Assembly: GCA_963742315.1 (NCBI GenBank)
Contig: CAVULE010000013.1
Coordinates: 1-64,000 of the forward strand
DNA from: AV69 sp963742315
Lineage (GTDB): Bacteria; Verrucomicrobiota; Verrucomicrobiia; Chthoniobacterales; UBA10450
Direction: 5' to 3'
DNA: 64,000 bases
Below are positions 9,079 to 17,939 of the stretch, one piece after another; within the stretch, counting starts at the first letter, position 1; each line of letters starts with the position of its first letter. A model generated the notes under the pieces. That model worked only from the letters and a program-made list of their open reading frames with translations, was not told the DNA's origin and searched no databases. The translations under genes and the position numbers were made by a program.

Positions 9079-9846
9079 GTGCCGGCTGGCGATCGGATGA
9101 GCTCACTGCCAGGGGTTAGCGGAAGCGCGCAAAGCGGAGCCGTTGCCTTTACCACCACGCAATGGAGCGTGGTTTTGGCAGCACAAGGGGAATCGCTGGC
9201 GGCAGAAGAAGCGCTGGAGAAACTTTGCCTGACGTATTGGCGCCCCGTTTACTCGTTCATCAGACGGAAGGGACGCGGCGCGGAGGATGCGCAGGATCTT
9301 ACGCAAAGTTTTTTTGCGCGATTGTTGGAGCGTCGCGACTTCAATTCAGTGCGGCAGGAAAAAGGACGTTTGCGTTCCTACCTGCTGATCGCCGTAAAGA
9401 ATTTCCTCGCAAGCGAACACGAGCGCGCGACCTCGACCAAACGAGGAGGGGGCCGAGTGCCGATTCCGTTGGAAGAAATGCGTGCGGAAGAGGGCAGCGC
9501 GGCCGAGCCGGTGGACATTTTGACGGCCGATCGAATCTACGAGCGCCGTTGGGCCTTGACCGTGCTCGATCAAGCTTTGGCGCGATTGAGCGTCGAATAC
9601 TGCGCTGCCAGCAATCAGGCCTTGTTTGACCGGCTCAAACAATTGCTGACCGACGAGCCCGACCGGCCATCACAGGCTCAGATCGCAAGCGAGCTGGGCA
9701 TGAGTGAGAATGCGGTCAAGCAGGCATACCACCGTTTTCGACGGGCCTATCGCGAACTCGTGCGCGCGGAAATTGCGCAGACGGTGGCAGCGCCCGGCGA
9801 CATCGAAGACGAATTGCTGCACCTTGTCGCAGTGTTGAGGTCGTAA
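9079..9846 (+). CDS. ECF-type RNA polymerase sigma factor, kinase-associated (module 2)
   Basis: The 255-aa protein is a close paralogue of the sigma factor at 1951. Both share GAVAFTTTQWSVVL near the N-terminus, the region 2 motif EDAQDLTQSFFARLLERRDF, and a region 4 helix-turn-helix (QAQIASELGMSENAVKQAYH). GTG 9079 is the upstream start; ATG 9097 is an alternative. It is followed immediately by a kinase gene, and its TAA stop is embedded in the GTAACC motif at 9843. The inferred role is a phosphorylation-controlled sigma factor for the surface genes nearby. Confidence 0.85.
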   Translation: MPAGDRMSSLPGVSGSAQSGAVAFTTTQWSVVLAAQGESLAAEEALEKLCLTYWRPVYSFIRRKGRGAEDAQDLTQSFFARLLERRDFNSVRQEKGRLRSYLLIAVKNFLASEHERATSTKRGGGRVPIPLEEMRAEEGSAAEPVDILTADRIYERRWALTVLDQALARLSVEYCAASNQALFDRLKQLLTDEPDRPSQAQIASELGMSENAVKQAYHRFRRAYRELVRAEIAQTVAAPGDIEDELLHLVAVLRS

Positions 9847-9871
9847 CCTGTGGACGAATCTCGTGTAGTAC
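9843..9871 (+). promoter_or_regulatory. GTAACC-N19-GTAC motif before kinase 2
   Basis: GTAACC at 9843-9848 overlaps the sigma stop codon, and GTAC is at 9868-9871 with the invariant 19-nt spacing. It ends 29 nt before ATG 9901. If it is a promoter, the upstream in-frame GTG at 9850 cannot be the start on that transcript, which favours ATG 9901 for the kinase. Confidence 0.6.
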
Positions 9872-9900
9872 CTCTCGGAAGTGCGGAAAGTACTTCGATC

Positions 9901-12708
9901 ATGAGCGTGCCTGTCACGAAAACTTGTCACAAGTGCGGCGCGAAACTTTTCGCCGGGGAAAAGTTCTGCAATGCCTGCTTCTTGGAGACGGCCCTCGGTT
10001 CAGTGGAGGCCGACGATGTCGAGCGCGAGGGCGCCGGCAAAACAGATACACCAATCAGCACAGAGTTTGGCGGCTACGAGTTGCTGGAAGAAATCGGGCG
10101 AGGCGGCCAGGGAGTGGTTTATCGGGCGCGACAGAAAAGTCTCAACCGGACGGTTGCATTAAAAGTGATCGGGGTCGGACGATGGGCCACCCGAACACAC
10201 CTCAAGCGTTTCCGGCTGGAAGCCGAAGCTGCTGGGCGTCTCGACCACCCATGCATCGTCCCAATCTACGAGGTGGGCGAACGTGACGGCCAATTCTACT
10301 TCAGCATGAAGTTTGTCGAAGGCGGCCAGCTTGATGAAGTAGTTAAACATGCGCCGATGTCGATCAGGCAAGGGGTCGAACTCATCGCAAAGATAGCGCG
10401 CTCTGTTCATTACGCCCATGAGCATGGCATTTTGCATCGAGATATTAAGCCGGGAAATATCCTGCTGGATACAAAAGGTGAACCACATCTCACTGATTTC
10501 GGCCTGGCTCGACTAGTCGAATCCGAGAGTACGGTAACACGCACACTGGATGTATTGGGAACACCGAGTTACATGGCGCCGGAACAAGCTGGCGGTAATA
10601 GTCCCACGACTGCGCGACTAACTAGTGCTACCGATGTGTACGGCCTTGGTGGAGTACTTTACCACTTACTAACCGGCCATCCGCCTTTTGCTGGAGGAAC
10701 AACCTACGAGACTATCAAGTTACTTCTGGACACCGCGCCGCGACCACCGCCTCTGTGGAACCCGAAAGTGGATCGCGATCTTTCCACCATTTGCCTGAAG
10801 TGTCTGGAGAAAGATCCCCAATACCGCTACTCTTCCGCCCTCGCCCTGGCAGAAGACCTGGAGCGCTGGCTAAAGCATGAGCCCATCCAAGCCAGGCGGA
10901 GCGGAGTTATTGGCAGAGGTACGAAATGGCTGCAACGTAATCCAACCCTTGCCGCAGTAGTGACCTTATCGCTCGCTCTGATAGCAGCGGTGGGCGTGCT
11001 CGTTTGGAAAGGCGAACTATTTCATCATTTGCCTACAACCGGGATCGCCGTACTGCCGTTTGAAAATCTGACTAACGACAAAGAAGACACATCCTTCGCT
11101 GACGGTCTCCAAGATGATCTCTTGACCAAGTTGGCAAAGATCGCCGACCTCAGGGTTATCAGTCGGACTAGCGTGATGGGATATCAGGGCAAACAGGACA
11201 CACGCGAGATAGGCAATGCGCTAGGCGTATCACACGTGCTGGAAGGGAGTGTCCGCAAGACAGGTGCGTGGCTCCACATTAACGCCCAATTGATCGACGC
11301 GCGCACCGACTCGCACGTCTGGGCCGAAGATTACGATCGTGATGTGAAGGACATGTTCGCGATTCAGAGCGAGATCGCGCAAGGGGTCGCAAGCAAGCTT
11401 CACGTCAAAATCTCGCCAGCAGAAAAATTAGCTATCGAACGGCCGGCGACTGTCGATCTCATTGCTTTCGATCGTTATAGTCGCGCCAAAAGTCTCCTTT
11501 TAACGCCGAACCTTACCTTCGGCAGAGGATCAAAATTGCAGAAGGCGACCGAGCTTTTGAACGATGCCCTGGCACATGATCCCACGTTTTTTGCGGCTTA
11601 TTGTCAGCTCGCTCGGACTCACGATTTATTTCACTTTTTTGGGCTTGATCGCACACCCGAACGTCTGGCGTTAGCAGAGGCCGCTATTCAGGCAGCGTTT
11701 CGGCTCCGTCCAGATTCGGGCGAAGCGCACCTTGCACGCGCAGAACATCTTTACCGGGGATATCTCGATTATGACGGCGCCTTGGCTGAACTTGAAACCG
11801 CTCGTCAAACCCTTCCGAACGACTCTCGGCTATACGAGATCGAGGGTTACATCCAGCGCCGTCGCCCAGGCAAGCAGGAAGAAGCGCTACGCGATTTCAG
11901 GCGGGCGATGGATCTCGACCCACGTAACACTCTCCTTCTACGCCAAGTGGCCTTCAGTGATGATGATATGCACCGCTACGCCGAGGAGGAAACGGTTTTG
12001 GATCGAGCGTTGGCGATCGAACCGGACAACGGCCACTGGAAAGTCGCGCGTGCGCGAGTGGACTACGACGCCAAAGCTGATACCCGACGGTTACATCGGG
12101 TGATCGACGAAATCCGCGCGAAGGGTCCTGATGCGATTAAAAACTCGGCCAACAACTGGCTTCTGTGCGCACTGGCGGAACGTGATCCTGTGGCGAGTGC
12201 CAATGCTTTGGCGGTGTTGGGCGAAAATGGTTTTGGCAGCGAGACGTTGATATACAGCCGGCGTTTTGTCCAAGGTCTCGTTGCCCGGATAACACACGAC
12301 GATGCAAAAGCGCGTGCTATGTTTACCATCGCGCGATCAGAACAGGAGAAACTCGTTCGCGACCATCCTGATGATGCTGGTGCGCTTTGCGTCCTTGGCT
12401 TGATTGACGCAGCGCTGGGGCGAAAAGAGGAGGCACTCAGTGAAGGCCGGCGCGCGGTTGAGCTGCTTCCAGTGGAAAAGGATTCAACCAACGGTAAGCG
12501 CATGATCATGTCTTTGGCAAGAATTGCTGCCTGGGTCGGGGACAGAGAGCTCGCCTGCCAACAACTCGCCGTCGCCATCCAAATACCGAGTGAAGTCAGC
12601 TATGGCGAACTAAAGCTACAGCCATGGTGGGACCCGTTGCGCGGGGATCCGTGCTTCGAAAAAATCGTTGCCTCGCTCGCGCCGGCAGATTCGTACGTAA
12701 TTCATTAG
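9901..12708 (+). CDS. Membrane Ser/Thr protein kinase with TolB-like and TPR domains (module 2)
   Basis: The protein has about 935 aa from ATG 9901 (an in-frame GTG lies at 9850). The order of parts is the same as in the kinase at 2721: a zinc ribbon (CHKCGAKL ... CNACF), a Hanks kinase domain with GRGGQG, VALKVIG, HRDIKPGN, DFGLARL and APEQA, one membrane helix, a TolB-N-like domain (GIAVLPFENLTNDKEDTSFA), then TPR repeats ending in a segment (WWDPLRGDPCFEKIV) that closely matches its paralogue. Substrates are unknown; the preceding sigma factor is the obvious candidate. The high similarity along the full length indicates duplication of the sigma-kinase unit. Confidence 0.88.
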   Translation: MSVPVTKTCHKCGAKLFAGEKFCNACFLETALGSVEADDVEREGAGKTDTPISTEFGGYELLEEIGRGGQGVVYRARQKSLNRTVALKVIGVGRWATRTHLKRFRLEAEAAGRLDHPCIVPIYEVGERDGQFYFSMKFVEGGQLDEVVKHAPMSIRQGVELIAKIARSVHYAHEHGILHRDIKPGNILLDTKGEPHLTDFGLARLVESESTVTRTLDVLGTPSYMAPEQAGGNSPTTARLTSATDVYGLGGVLYHLLTGHPPFAGGTTYETIKLLLDTAPRPPPLWNPKVDRDLSTICLKCLEKDPQYRYSSALALAEDLERWLKHEPIQARRSGVIGRGTKWLQRNPTLAAVVTLSLALIAAVGVLVWKGELFHHLPTTGIAVLPFENLTNDKEDTSFADGLQDDLLTKLAKIADLRVISRTSVMGYQGKQDTREIGNALGVSHVLEGSVRKTGAWLHINAQLIDARTDSHVWAEDYDRDVKDMFAIQSEIAQGVASKLHVKISPAEKLAIERPATVDLIAFDRYSRAKSLLLTPNLTFGRGSKLQKATELLNDALAHDPTFFAAYCQLARTHDLFHFFGLDRTPERLALAEAAIQAAFRLRPDSGEAHLARAEHLYRGYLDYDGALAELETARQTLPNDSRLYEIEGYIQRRRPGKQEEALRDFRRAMDLDPRNTLLLRQVAFSDDDMHRYAEEETVLDRALAIEPDNGHWKVARARVDYDAKADTRRLHRVIDEIRAKGPDAIKNSANNWLLCALAERDPVASANALAVLGENGFGSETLIYSRRFVQGLVARITHDDAKARAMFTIARSEQEKLVRDHPDDAGALCVLGLIDAALGRKEEALSEGRRAVELLPVEKDSTNGKRMIMSLARIAAWVGDRELACQQLAVAIQIPSEVSYGELKLQPWWDPLRGDPCFEKIVASLAPADSYVIH

Positions 12709-12890
12709 AACGTTAGATCATCTTATCCGCCTGCTCTTAACGACGTCCCATTAGACTCGCGCCATCGCCGGTCTTCTCCGGTTCAACGTTTGAACGCATC
12801 ACAATTTAACGGTCTCTCATTTTCCCGCGTAACCTCGCGCCCGATTTCCCGCAGTACAGCGGTGAATGGCCAGAGAATCCACTGTCCAGT
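12704..12890 (+). repeat. Duplicated promoter-region block, copy 1 (no clear gene behind it)
   Basis: The block starts with TTAGAACGTTAGATCAT and ends with the GTAACC-N19-GTAC motif plus GGTGAATGGCC. The same arrangement recurs at 13284-13475 before the S74 gene. Copy 1 is not followed by a recognisable protein, so the gene it once served may have been lost. Confidence 0.55.
12829..12857 (+). promoter_or_regulatory. GTAACC-N19-GTAC motif, orphan copy
   Basis: GTAACC is at 12829-12834 and GTAC at 12854-12857 with 19 nt between. The spacer (TCGCGCCCGATTTCCCGCA) is nearly identical to the copy at 13411. No recognisable gene follows directly. Confidence 0.6.
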
Positions 12891-13283
12891 TTTCTCACCC
12901 GGAAGAAACGCAGACTCGATCTTCCTATCACGCGCAGGTCGGGTCGGAAAAAGCGCGTGACGAAATTCAAGCCTATGCCGTGATTCGAGATCTTTTGGTG
13001 AGTGACGCTGAAGTCACTACCAGCGTCGAGAGTCTCCGCCGCGCCGCCATCGCTAACGATTTCGTCGAGAGCTGTCTCCGGCTGCCGCGCTCGCCTTGGC
13101 AGGCGGAGTATCTCGAGCCACGTGAGGCCGCGCGCGAACGCGAGCGCTGTTGCGCCGCGAAAATGCGAATCGCGGCGCTGCAACAAAGATTCTCCCACGG
13201 AATCAATCAAGTTGCGGCTTGTGACTAGCGAGTAATTCGAGTCGGGTGGAGAGACAGGCCCAGTTCCGGGCGATAGCTATCTC

Positions 13284-13475
13284 GTTAGAACGTTAGATCA
13301 TGCAACCGTCTGGTCTCAAGGTCGTCCGTTAGGGCCCGCGTTATTGCGGCTCTTTCCTTCCGGTTTAACTCCAAAACAGACGCCGATTCAACGAATTCCG
13401 CATTTCCCGCGTTACCTCGCGCCGGATTTCCCGCTGTACATCGGTGAACGGCCGGAAAGAACACTCCGACTGGCT
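13284..13475 (+). repeat. Duplicated promoter-region block, copy 2
   Basis: This is the second copy of the block at 12704-12890, beginning TTAGAACGTTAGATCAT and ending with the motif and GGTGAACGGCC. It lies directly before the first S74 surface gene. Confidence 0.55.
13411..13439 (+). promoter_or_regulatory. GTTACC-N19-GTAC motif before S74 gene 1
   Basis: GTTACC at 13411-13416 and GTAC at 13436-13439 keep the 19-nt spacing. It differs from the other four copies by one base in the first half. It ends 66 nt before the ATG at 13506, leaving room for a normal leader. Confidence 0.6.
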
Positions 13476-13505
13476 AACTAAGGAAAAACAAAAAAAAGAA
13501 ATCAA

Positions 13506-14918
13506 ATGATCGCCACTATGAACCTAACAAATCCAACTGCCCGCTTGCAGCCGCGACCGGCGTTATTACTCACCCTCGCCATATTGTTGTGCTTCGCACT
13601 TCCCCTCGTGCCGAACACCTTTGGGGTCAGTCCGCCGCCACCGGGAGGATATCCGAATTACACGACCGCCGTCGCGGACGATGCCCTTCGTGATCTCACC
13701 ACGGGAGCTTATAACACGGCGGCTGGGAGCAGAGCGCTCGAACTAACCACCACTGGCACCTTGAATACGGCCGTTGGCCTGCAGGCACTTCAATTAAACC
13801 TGACCGGCAGCGCCAATACCGCGGTCGGGGTGGACGCGCTTTTGTCGTGTAATTCGAGTAACAACACGGCCATGGGGTATTTCGCGCTGTACGCCGATAC
13901 CTCCGGCTCCTACAACACAGGCATTGGCTATTTGTCACTTCGGACAAATACTGACGGTAGCTTTAACACCGCGACAGGTTCTCTGGCACTCTACGTGAAT
14001 ACCACCGGCACAGCCAACACCGCCAATGGCTACGGTGCTCTTATCAACAACAACATTGGTGAAGACAACACGGCCGATGGAGTGAACTCACTCCAGACTA
14101 ATACTAGTGGAAATAACAACACGGCTAGCGGGGTTGAATCGCTCCGGTCCAATACGAGCGGAAGCAACAATATTGCGACCGGCCTCCAAGCCCTCTCCGC
14201 TAACACGACAGGAAGTAGCAACACGGCCGCAGGCGTTGATGCGCTTCGTAGCAACAGCACGGGGTCACTCAATGTCGCGTTGGGTTATTTTGCCGGGAGC
14301 AACCTCACCAAGGGGAGCAATAACATCGATATCGGCGCGAACGTCCTCGGCGTTGCGAATGAGGCGAATACAACACGCATTGGCAAACAGGGCACGCAGA
14401 AGCAAGCCTTTATCGCCGGTATCTCTGGCACACCGGTCACGGGCAGTCAGGTCGTGGTCAGCACCAATGGCAAACTCGGCGTCGCTGCTTCGTCAGCTCG
14501 CTTCAAGGAAGCCATCAAACCGATGGACAAAGCCAGTGAAGCCATTCTCGCGCTCAAACCGGTTACCTTCCGCTACAAGGAAGAGATCGATCCAGATCGC
14601 AGTTCGCAGTTTGGGTTGATCGCCGAGGAAGTAGAAAAGGTAGATCCCGACCTAATCACCCGTGACGAAAGCGGCAGGCCGGTCACGGTGCGCTACGATG
14701 CTGTTAACGCCATGCTCCTTAACGAGTTCCTGAAAGAGCATCGTACTGTGCAGGAGCTAAAGAGTATGATCAAGCAACAACAGGCTGCCGCTTTGGAACA
14801 ACAAGCGAGAATCGAGAAGCAGGAGGAGCAAATCGAGTCGCTGGGTAAAAGCCTCCAGGCGGCCAGTGACCAGCTCGAACTAAACAAGCCGGCACGGCGA
14901 ATAGCTGCCGGCAATTAA
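13506..14918 (+). CDS. Surface protein with YadA-head-like repeats and C-terminal peptidase S74 chaperone domain
   Basis: The 470-aa protein has a signal peptide at about 18-40 (LLLTLAILLCFALPLVP). Roughly a dozen imperfect 15-17-residue repeats follow (pattern NTAxGxxAL...TGS), like trimeric autotransporter head repeats. The C-terminal third is an intramolecular chaperone/peptidase S74 domain (SARFKEAIKPMDKASEAILA, then FGLIAEEVEKVDPDL), as found at the ends of phage tail spikes. It ends in a coiled coil rich in Gln and Glu. ATG 13518 is an alternative start. The expected role is a trimeric fibre at the cell surface whose S74 domain folds and then cleaves the trimer (family knowledge). A near-identical architecture follows 33 nt downstream, and both are probably one transcript from the motif at 13411. 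Confidence 0.8.
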   Translation: MIATMNLTNPTARLQPRPALLLTLAILLCFALPLVPNTFGVSPPPPGGYPNYTTAVADDALRDLTTGAYNTAAGSRALELTTTGTLNTAVGLQALQLNLTGSANTAVGVDALLSCNSSNNTAMGYFALYADTSGSYNTGIGYLSLRTNTDGSFNTATGSLALYVNTTGTANTANGYGALINNNIGEDNTADGVNSLQTNTSGNNNTASGVESLRSNTSGSNNIATGLQALSANTTGSSNTAAGVDALRSNSTGSLNVALGYFAGSNLTKGSNNIDIGANVLGVANEANTTRIGKQGTQKQAFIAGISGTPVTGSQVVVSTNGKLGVAASSARFKEAIKPMDKASEAILALKPVTFRYKEEIDPDRSSQFGLIAEEVEKVDPDLITRDESGRPVTVRYDAVNAMLLNEFLKEHRTVQELKSMIKQQQAAALEQQARIEKQEEQIESLGKSLQAASDQLELNKPARRIAAGN

Positions 14919-14951
14919 GAAAAGTCGATCTTTTTGAAGTCCAGAAACCCA

Positions 14952-16651
14952 ATGAAACTACAAATAACAAAATCCATGAAACACTGTCTACCTGAGGTAA
15001 CAAGTCTTGCCTTGTCACGAACTCCACTGGCTCGTTCGACCTGGCAACGCTACGTTCTTGTGACCGCCGCCGCCTTCACGTTGAGCAACTTTGCGCTTTC
15101 AAGGCCGAGAGCTTTCGCGGTTAGCCCGCCACCCGACGGAGGCTATCCTAATGGAAATACCGCTGAGGGCACTGATGCGCTGTTGAGCCTTACTACAGGC
15201 TTCAACAACACCGCCGCCGGTGCGTCAGCGCTCCTTGGCAACACCACCGGCAGCGCTAACACGGCCACCGGTGCTTTTGCGCTTGAAGGCAACACTACTG
15301 GCGACGAGAACACGGCGGACGGTCATGGTGCGCTCGCACGCAACACTACTGGCCGCTTCAACACCGCCATCGGCTTCGACGCGCTTTCTTTCAACAACGC
15401 CGATAACAATACGGCTGCGGTACTTTTGCGCTTCAGTCTAACGCCACCGGCGACGAGAACACGGCCTGCGGTACTTTTGCGCTTGAAGACAACGGCAGCG
15501 GGAGCCACAACACGGCTGCTGGGTTTGGAGCGCTCGCTGGCAACAACGCCGATAACAACACAGCCGACGGGGCAAGCGCGCTCTTTAATAACGAGACCGG
15601 CAACAACAACACCGCGACTGGTTTTCAGGCGCTCCTAAATAACAATGCTGATAACAACACAGCCACCGGTTTTGATGCGCTCCTTAGTAACACAAACGGC
15701 ACTGACAACACAGGCAATGGTGCCGACGCGCTTACTTCCAATACCACTGGCGACAGTAACACGGCCATCGGTGTCGACGCGCTTTTGTCTAACACCACCG
15801 GCAATAGCAACACCGCCAGCGGTAGTAATTCGCTTCAGTTAAACACGACCGGCTCCAACAACACCGCCAACGGTCTAAGCGCGCTCTTCAGCAATAGCAC
15901 CGGCAACAACAATACCACGTACGGGGTCAGTGCGCTTGGGGCCAACATGAGCGGTCACGACAACATGGCCGCCGGTTCTTTTGCGCTCTTTCAAAATAAA
16001 ACAGGTTCATCCAATATCGCCTTGGGGTCTAATGCCGGTGTCAATCTGACCGGTAGTAATAATATTGATATTGGCGCGCTGGGTGTGGCGGGTGAGTCCG
16101 CCAAGATCCGTATCGGTAAGCAAGGGACCCAGAACGGTACTTTTATCGCCGGCATCTTTAATGTCCCGGTGACCGGTAGCCCAGTGGTAGTAAACTCAAA
16201 CGGTAAGCTTGGTGTCGCCGCCTCCTCCGCCCGGTTCAAGAAAGCCATTAAGCCGATGGACAAAGCGAGCGAAGCGATCCTCGCACTCAAGCCTGTCAGC
16301 TTCCGTTACAAGGAGGAGCTTGACCCTGATGGTGTTCCGCAGTTTGGGCTAATAGCTGAGGAAGTAGAAAAGGTTAACCCTGACTTGGTCGCCCGCGATG
16401 AGGACGGAAAGGTAATGGCTGTTCGCTACGAAGCGGTGAATGCGATGCTGCTCAATGAATTTCTGAAAGAACATCACAAGGCGCAACAGCAGGATGCTGA
16501 CATCAAAGAGCTAAAGGGTATTGCTGCTCGGCAAAAGGCCATGATCGTAAATCAACAACGGCAAATAGACGCTTTTGCCGCCGATCTTCAAAAGGCGAAC
16601 ACCCGGTCTGAGCTACGCAAAGCTCGTGGAAACGTAGCGGCTAACGAGTAG
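14952..16651 (+). CDS. Second YadA-head/peptidase S74 surface protein, apparent 1-nt frameshift
   Basis: It has the same architecture as the preceding gene: signal segment (VLVTAAAFTLSNFAL), head repeats with NTAxGxxAL cores, S74 domain (SARFKKAIKPMDKASEAILA; FGLIAEEVEKVNPDL), and a coiled coil. The reading frame from 14952 (TTG 14934 is a possible earlier start) loses the repeat pattern after base 15415. The pattern resumes in another frame at 15416 and continues without a stop to 16651. The site reads ACGGCTGCGG, whereas an otherwise identical repeat at 15461 reads ACGGCCTGCGG, so one C is missing. This may be a sequencing error in repetitive DNA, or phase-variation-like slippage. If real, the product is truncated before its chaperone domain. 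Confidence 0.75.
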
Positions 16652-16794
16652 GGAAAATTGATGGCGCGGGTGCCATTTCGGCATCGAATTGGAAGCACAC
16701 TAGATTGGGTCCAACCTAACTGAGCTGGACATGCGCTTTTCCGCGGCTGAGTACGACCTGCACACTGGTTTTCCTCGATGTATGGTGCGGATAG

Positions 16795-17745
16795 ATGTCG
16801 CGTCTTTCTGCCTCACATACTGCTCAGGTCGCACAAAGCACAAACTCTGTGCTGATGATTCGCCCCTCGCGGTTTTATCCGAACCCCGAGACTGCGATCG
16901 ACAATGCATTTCAGTCTCGCGCCGATTTCGATGCGCACGCGATTGGTACGGTCGCGCGGAGCGAGTTTGACTCGGCTGTGCAAACCTTGCGCGACACGGG
17001 CGTGATGGTTCATGTGTTCGAAGACACGGCGGAGCCGGAAAAGCCAGACGCTGTCTTTCCGAACAACTGGATCTCCACCCACCACGATGGAAGGGTCGCG
17101 CTTTTCCCAATGTATTCGGAGCTGCGGAGACATGAACGACGCCACGATGTCATCGAGGAACTGCGCAAGACCTACAAGATTACCGAGGTAATCGACTATT
17201 CGAGCTTCGAGAAGCAAGGCTCATGTCTTGAAGGCACGGGAAGTCTGGTGCTCGATCATGCGAACAGGATCGCGTACGTGTCCCTCTCTAACCGTTCTAA
17301 CCCGAAGGTAATCCAACGTTTTGCCGATGATTTCGATTATGAGGCAGTCATGTTTACCAGCGTGGGCTTGGATAATCAGCCGATCTACCACACAAATGTA
17401 ATGATGTGCGTAGGCAGCGAGTTTGCGATGGTTGGTCTCGCGATGATTCCAAATAAGCTTGAGCGGCAACAGGTACGGGCACGACTCGAAGCGAGCGGAA
17501 AGGAAATCGTCGAGCTAGCGCCCGAGCAGGTCGCGAACTTCGCCGGGAATGCAATTGAACTACACGATTCGACTGGGGCGAAGCTGCTCGTGCTCTCTAC
17601 CCGCGCTTTTCGAACATTAGATCAAGAACAACGGACAGTATTAAATCGCCACGCGCGCCTGGTGGCGTTGGAGCTTCCAACGATCGAGCTTGGTGGTGGC
17701 AGCGCCCGCTGCATGATTGCAACCATTCATTTGCCAAAGGCGTGA
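16795..17745 (+). CDS. ctlX: Citrulline/arginine hydrolase-like amidinotransferase-superfamily enzyme (CtlX-like)
   Basis: The 316-aa protein belongs to the guanidino-group-modifying (arginine deiminase/DDAH) superfamily. DAVFPNNWIS (85-94) matches the substrate-binding strand, His199 in IYHTN is the catalytic histidine, and Cys306 in GGGSARCM is the nucleophile. The sequence fits the CtlX group, named for a proposed role in citrulline use; the exact substrate of this protein is not shown. It is likely a single-gene unit: the next gene, guaA, is convergent and a long hairpin repeat lies between them. Confidence 0.75.
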   Translation: MSRLSASHTAQVAQSTNSVLMIRPSRFYPNPETAIDNAFQSRADFDAHAIGTVARSEFDSAVQTLRDTGVMVHVFEDTAEPEKPDAVFPNNWISTHHDGRVALFPMYSELRRHERRHDVIEELRKTYKITEVIDYSSFEKQGSCLEGTGSLVLDHANRIAYVSLSNRSNPKVIQRFADDFDYEAVMFTSVGLDNQPIYHTNVMMCVGSEFAMVGLAMIPNKLERQQVRARLEASGKEIVELAPEQVANFAGNAIELHDSTGAKLLVLSTRAFRTLDQEQRTVLNRHARLVALELPTIELGGGSARCMIATIHLPKA

Positions 17746-17757
17746 CGCGGCTTCGCT

Positions 17758-17898
17758 CTGGGGAGCACAGGCTGCCAGCCTGTAGTATTCGGCCGCCGGC
17801 CGAATGCGACGCGATGATGCGTCCTTCGAACCGCAACACGGTTCGCGGCAAGCTGCCGCGAACTACGGGCTAGCAGCCTGTCCTCCCCAAAGCGTAAA
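17758..17898. repeat. Long hairpin repeat (GGGGAGCxCAGGCTG family)
   Basis: The left arm CTGGGGAGCACAGGCTGCC pairs with a right arm ending CTGTCCTCCCCAAAG, and internal sub-palindromes sit around CGGCCGCCGGCCG and CGCGGCAAGCTGCCGCG. The same family occurs inside prmA at 55077-55186. It lies between convergent genes and may also act as a terminator. Confidence 0.65.
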
Positions 17899-17939
17899 AG
17901 AGCGAGGGCGGCCAGGCGGAGGTTCGCTCCGTTACCGAG

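Larger units (their letters stand above)
12709..13505. other. Intergenic region holding two copies of a promoter block
   Basis: These 797 bases contain the two related blocks (12704-12890 and 13284-13475). Between them lies a stretch that is open on both strands (plus 12866-13228, minus 12806-13210), and neither translation resembles a known family. I see no convincing gene. Confidence 0.5.

Noticed and set aside
12806..13228. Overlapping open frames on both strands of the orphan promoter region
   Set aside because: Neither translation matches a family or has a convincing ribosome-binding site; kept as intergenic.
13680..16050. Regular 45-51-bp repeats that could suggest a CRISPR-like array
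   Set aside because: The units are translated protein repeats (NTAxGxxAL) with divergent sequence and no spacer structure.
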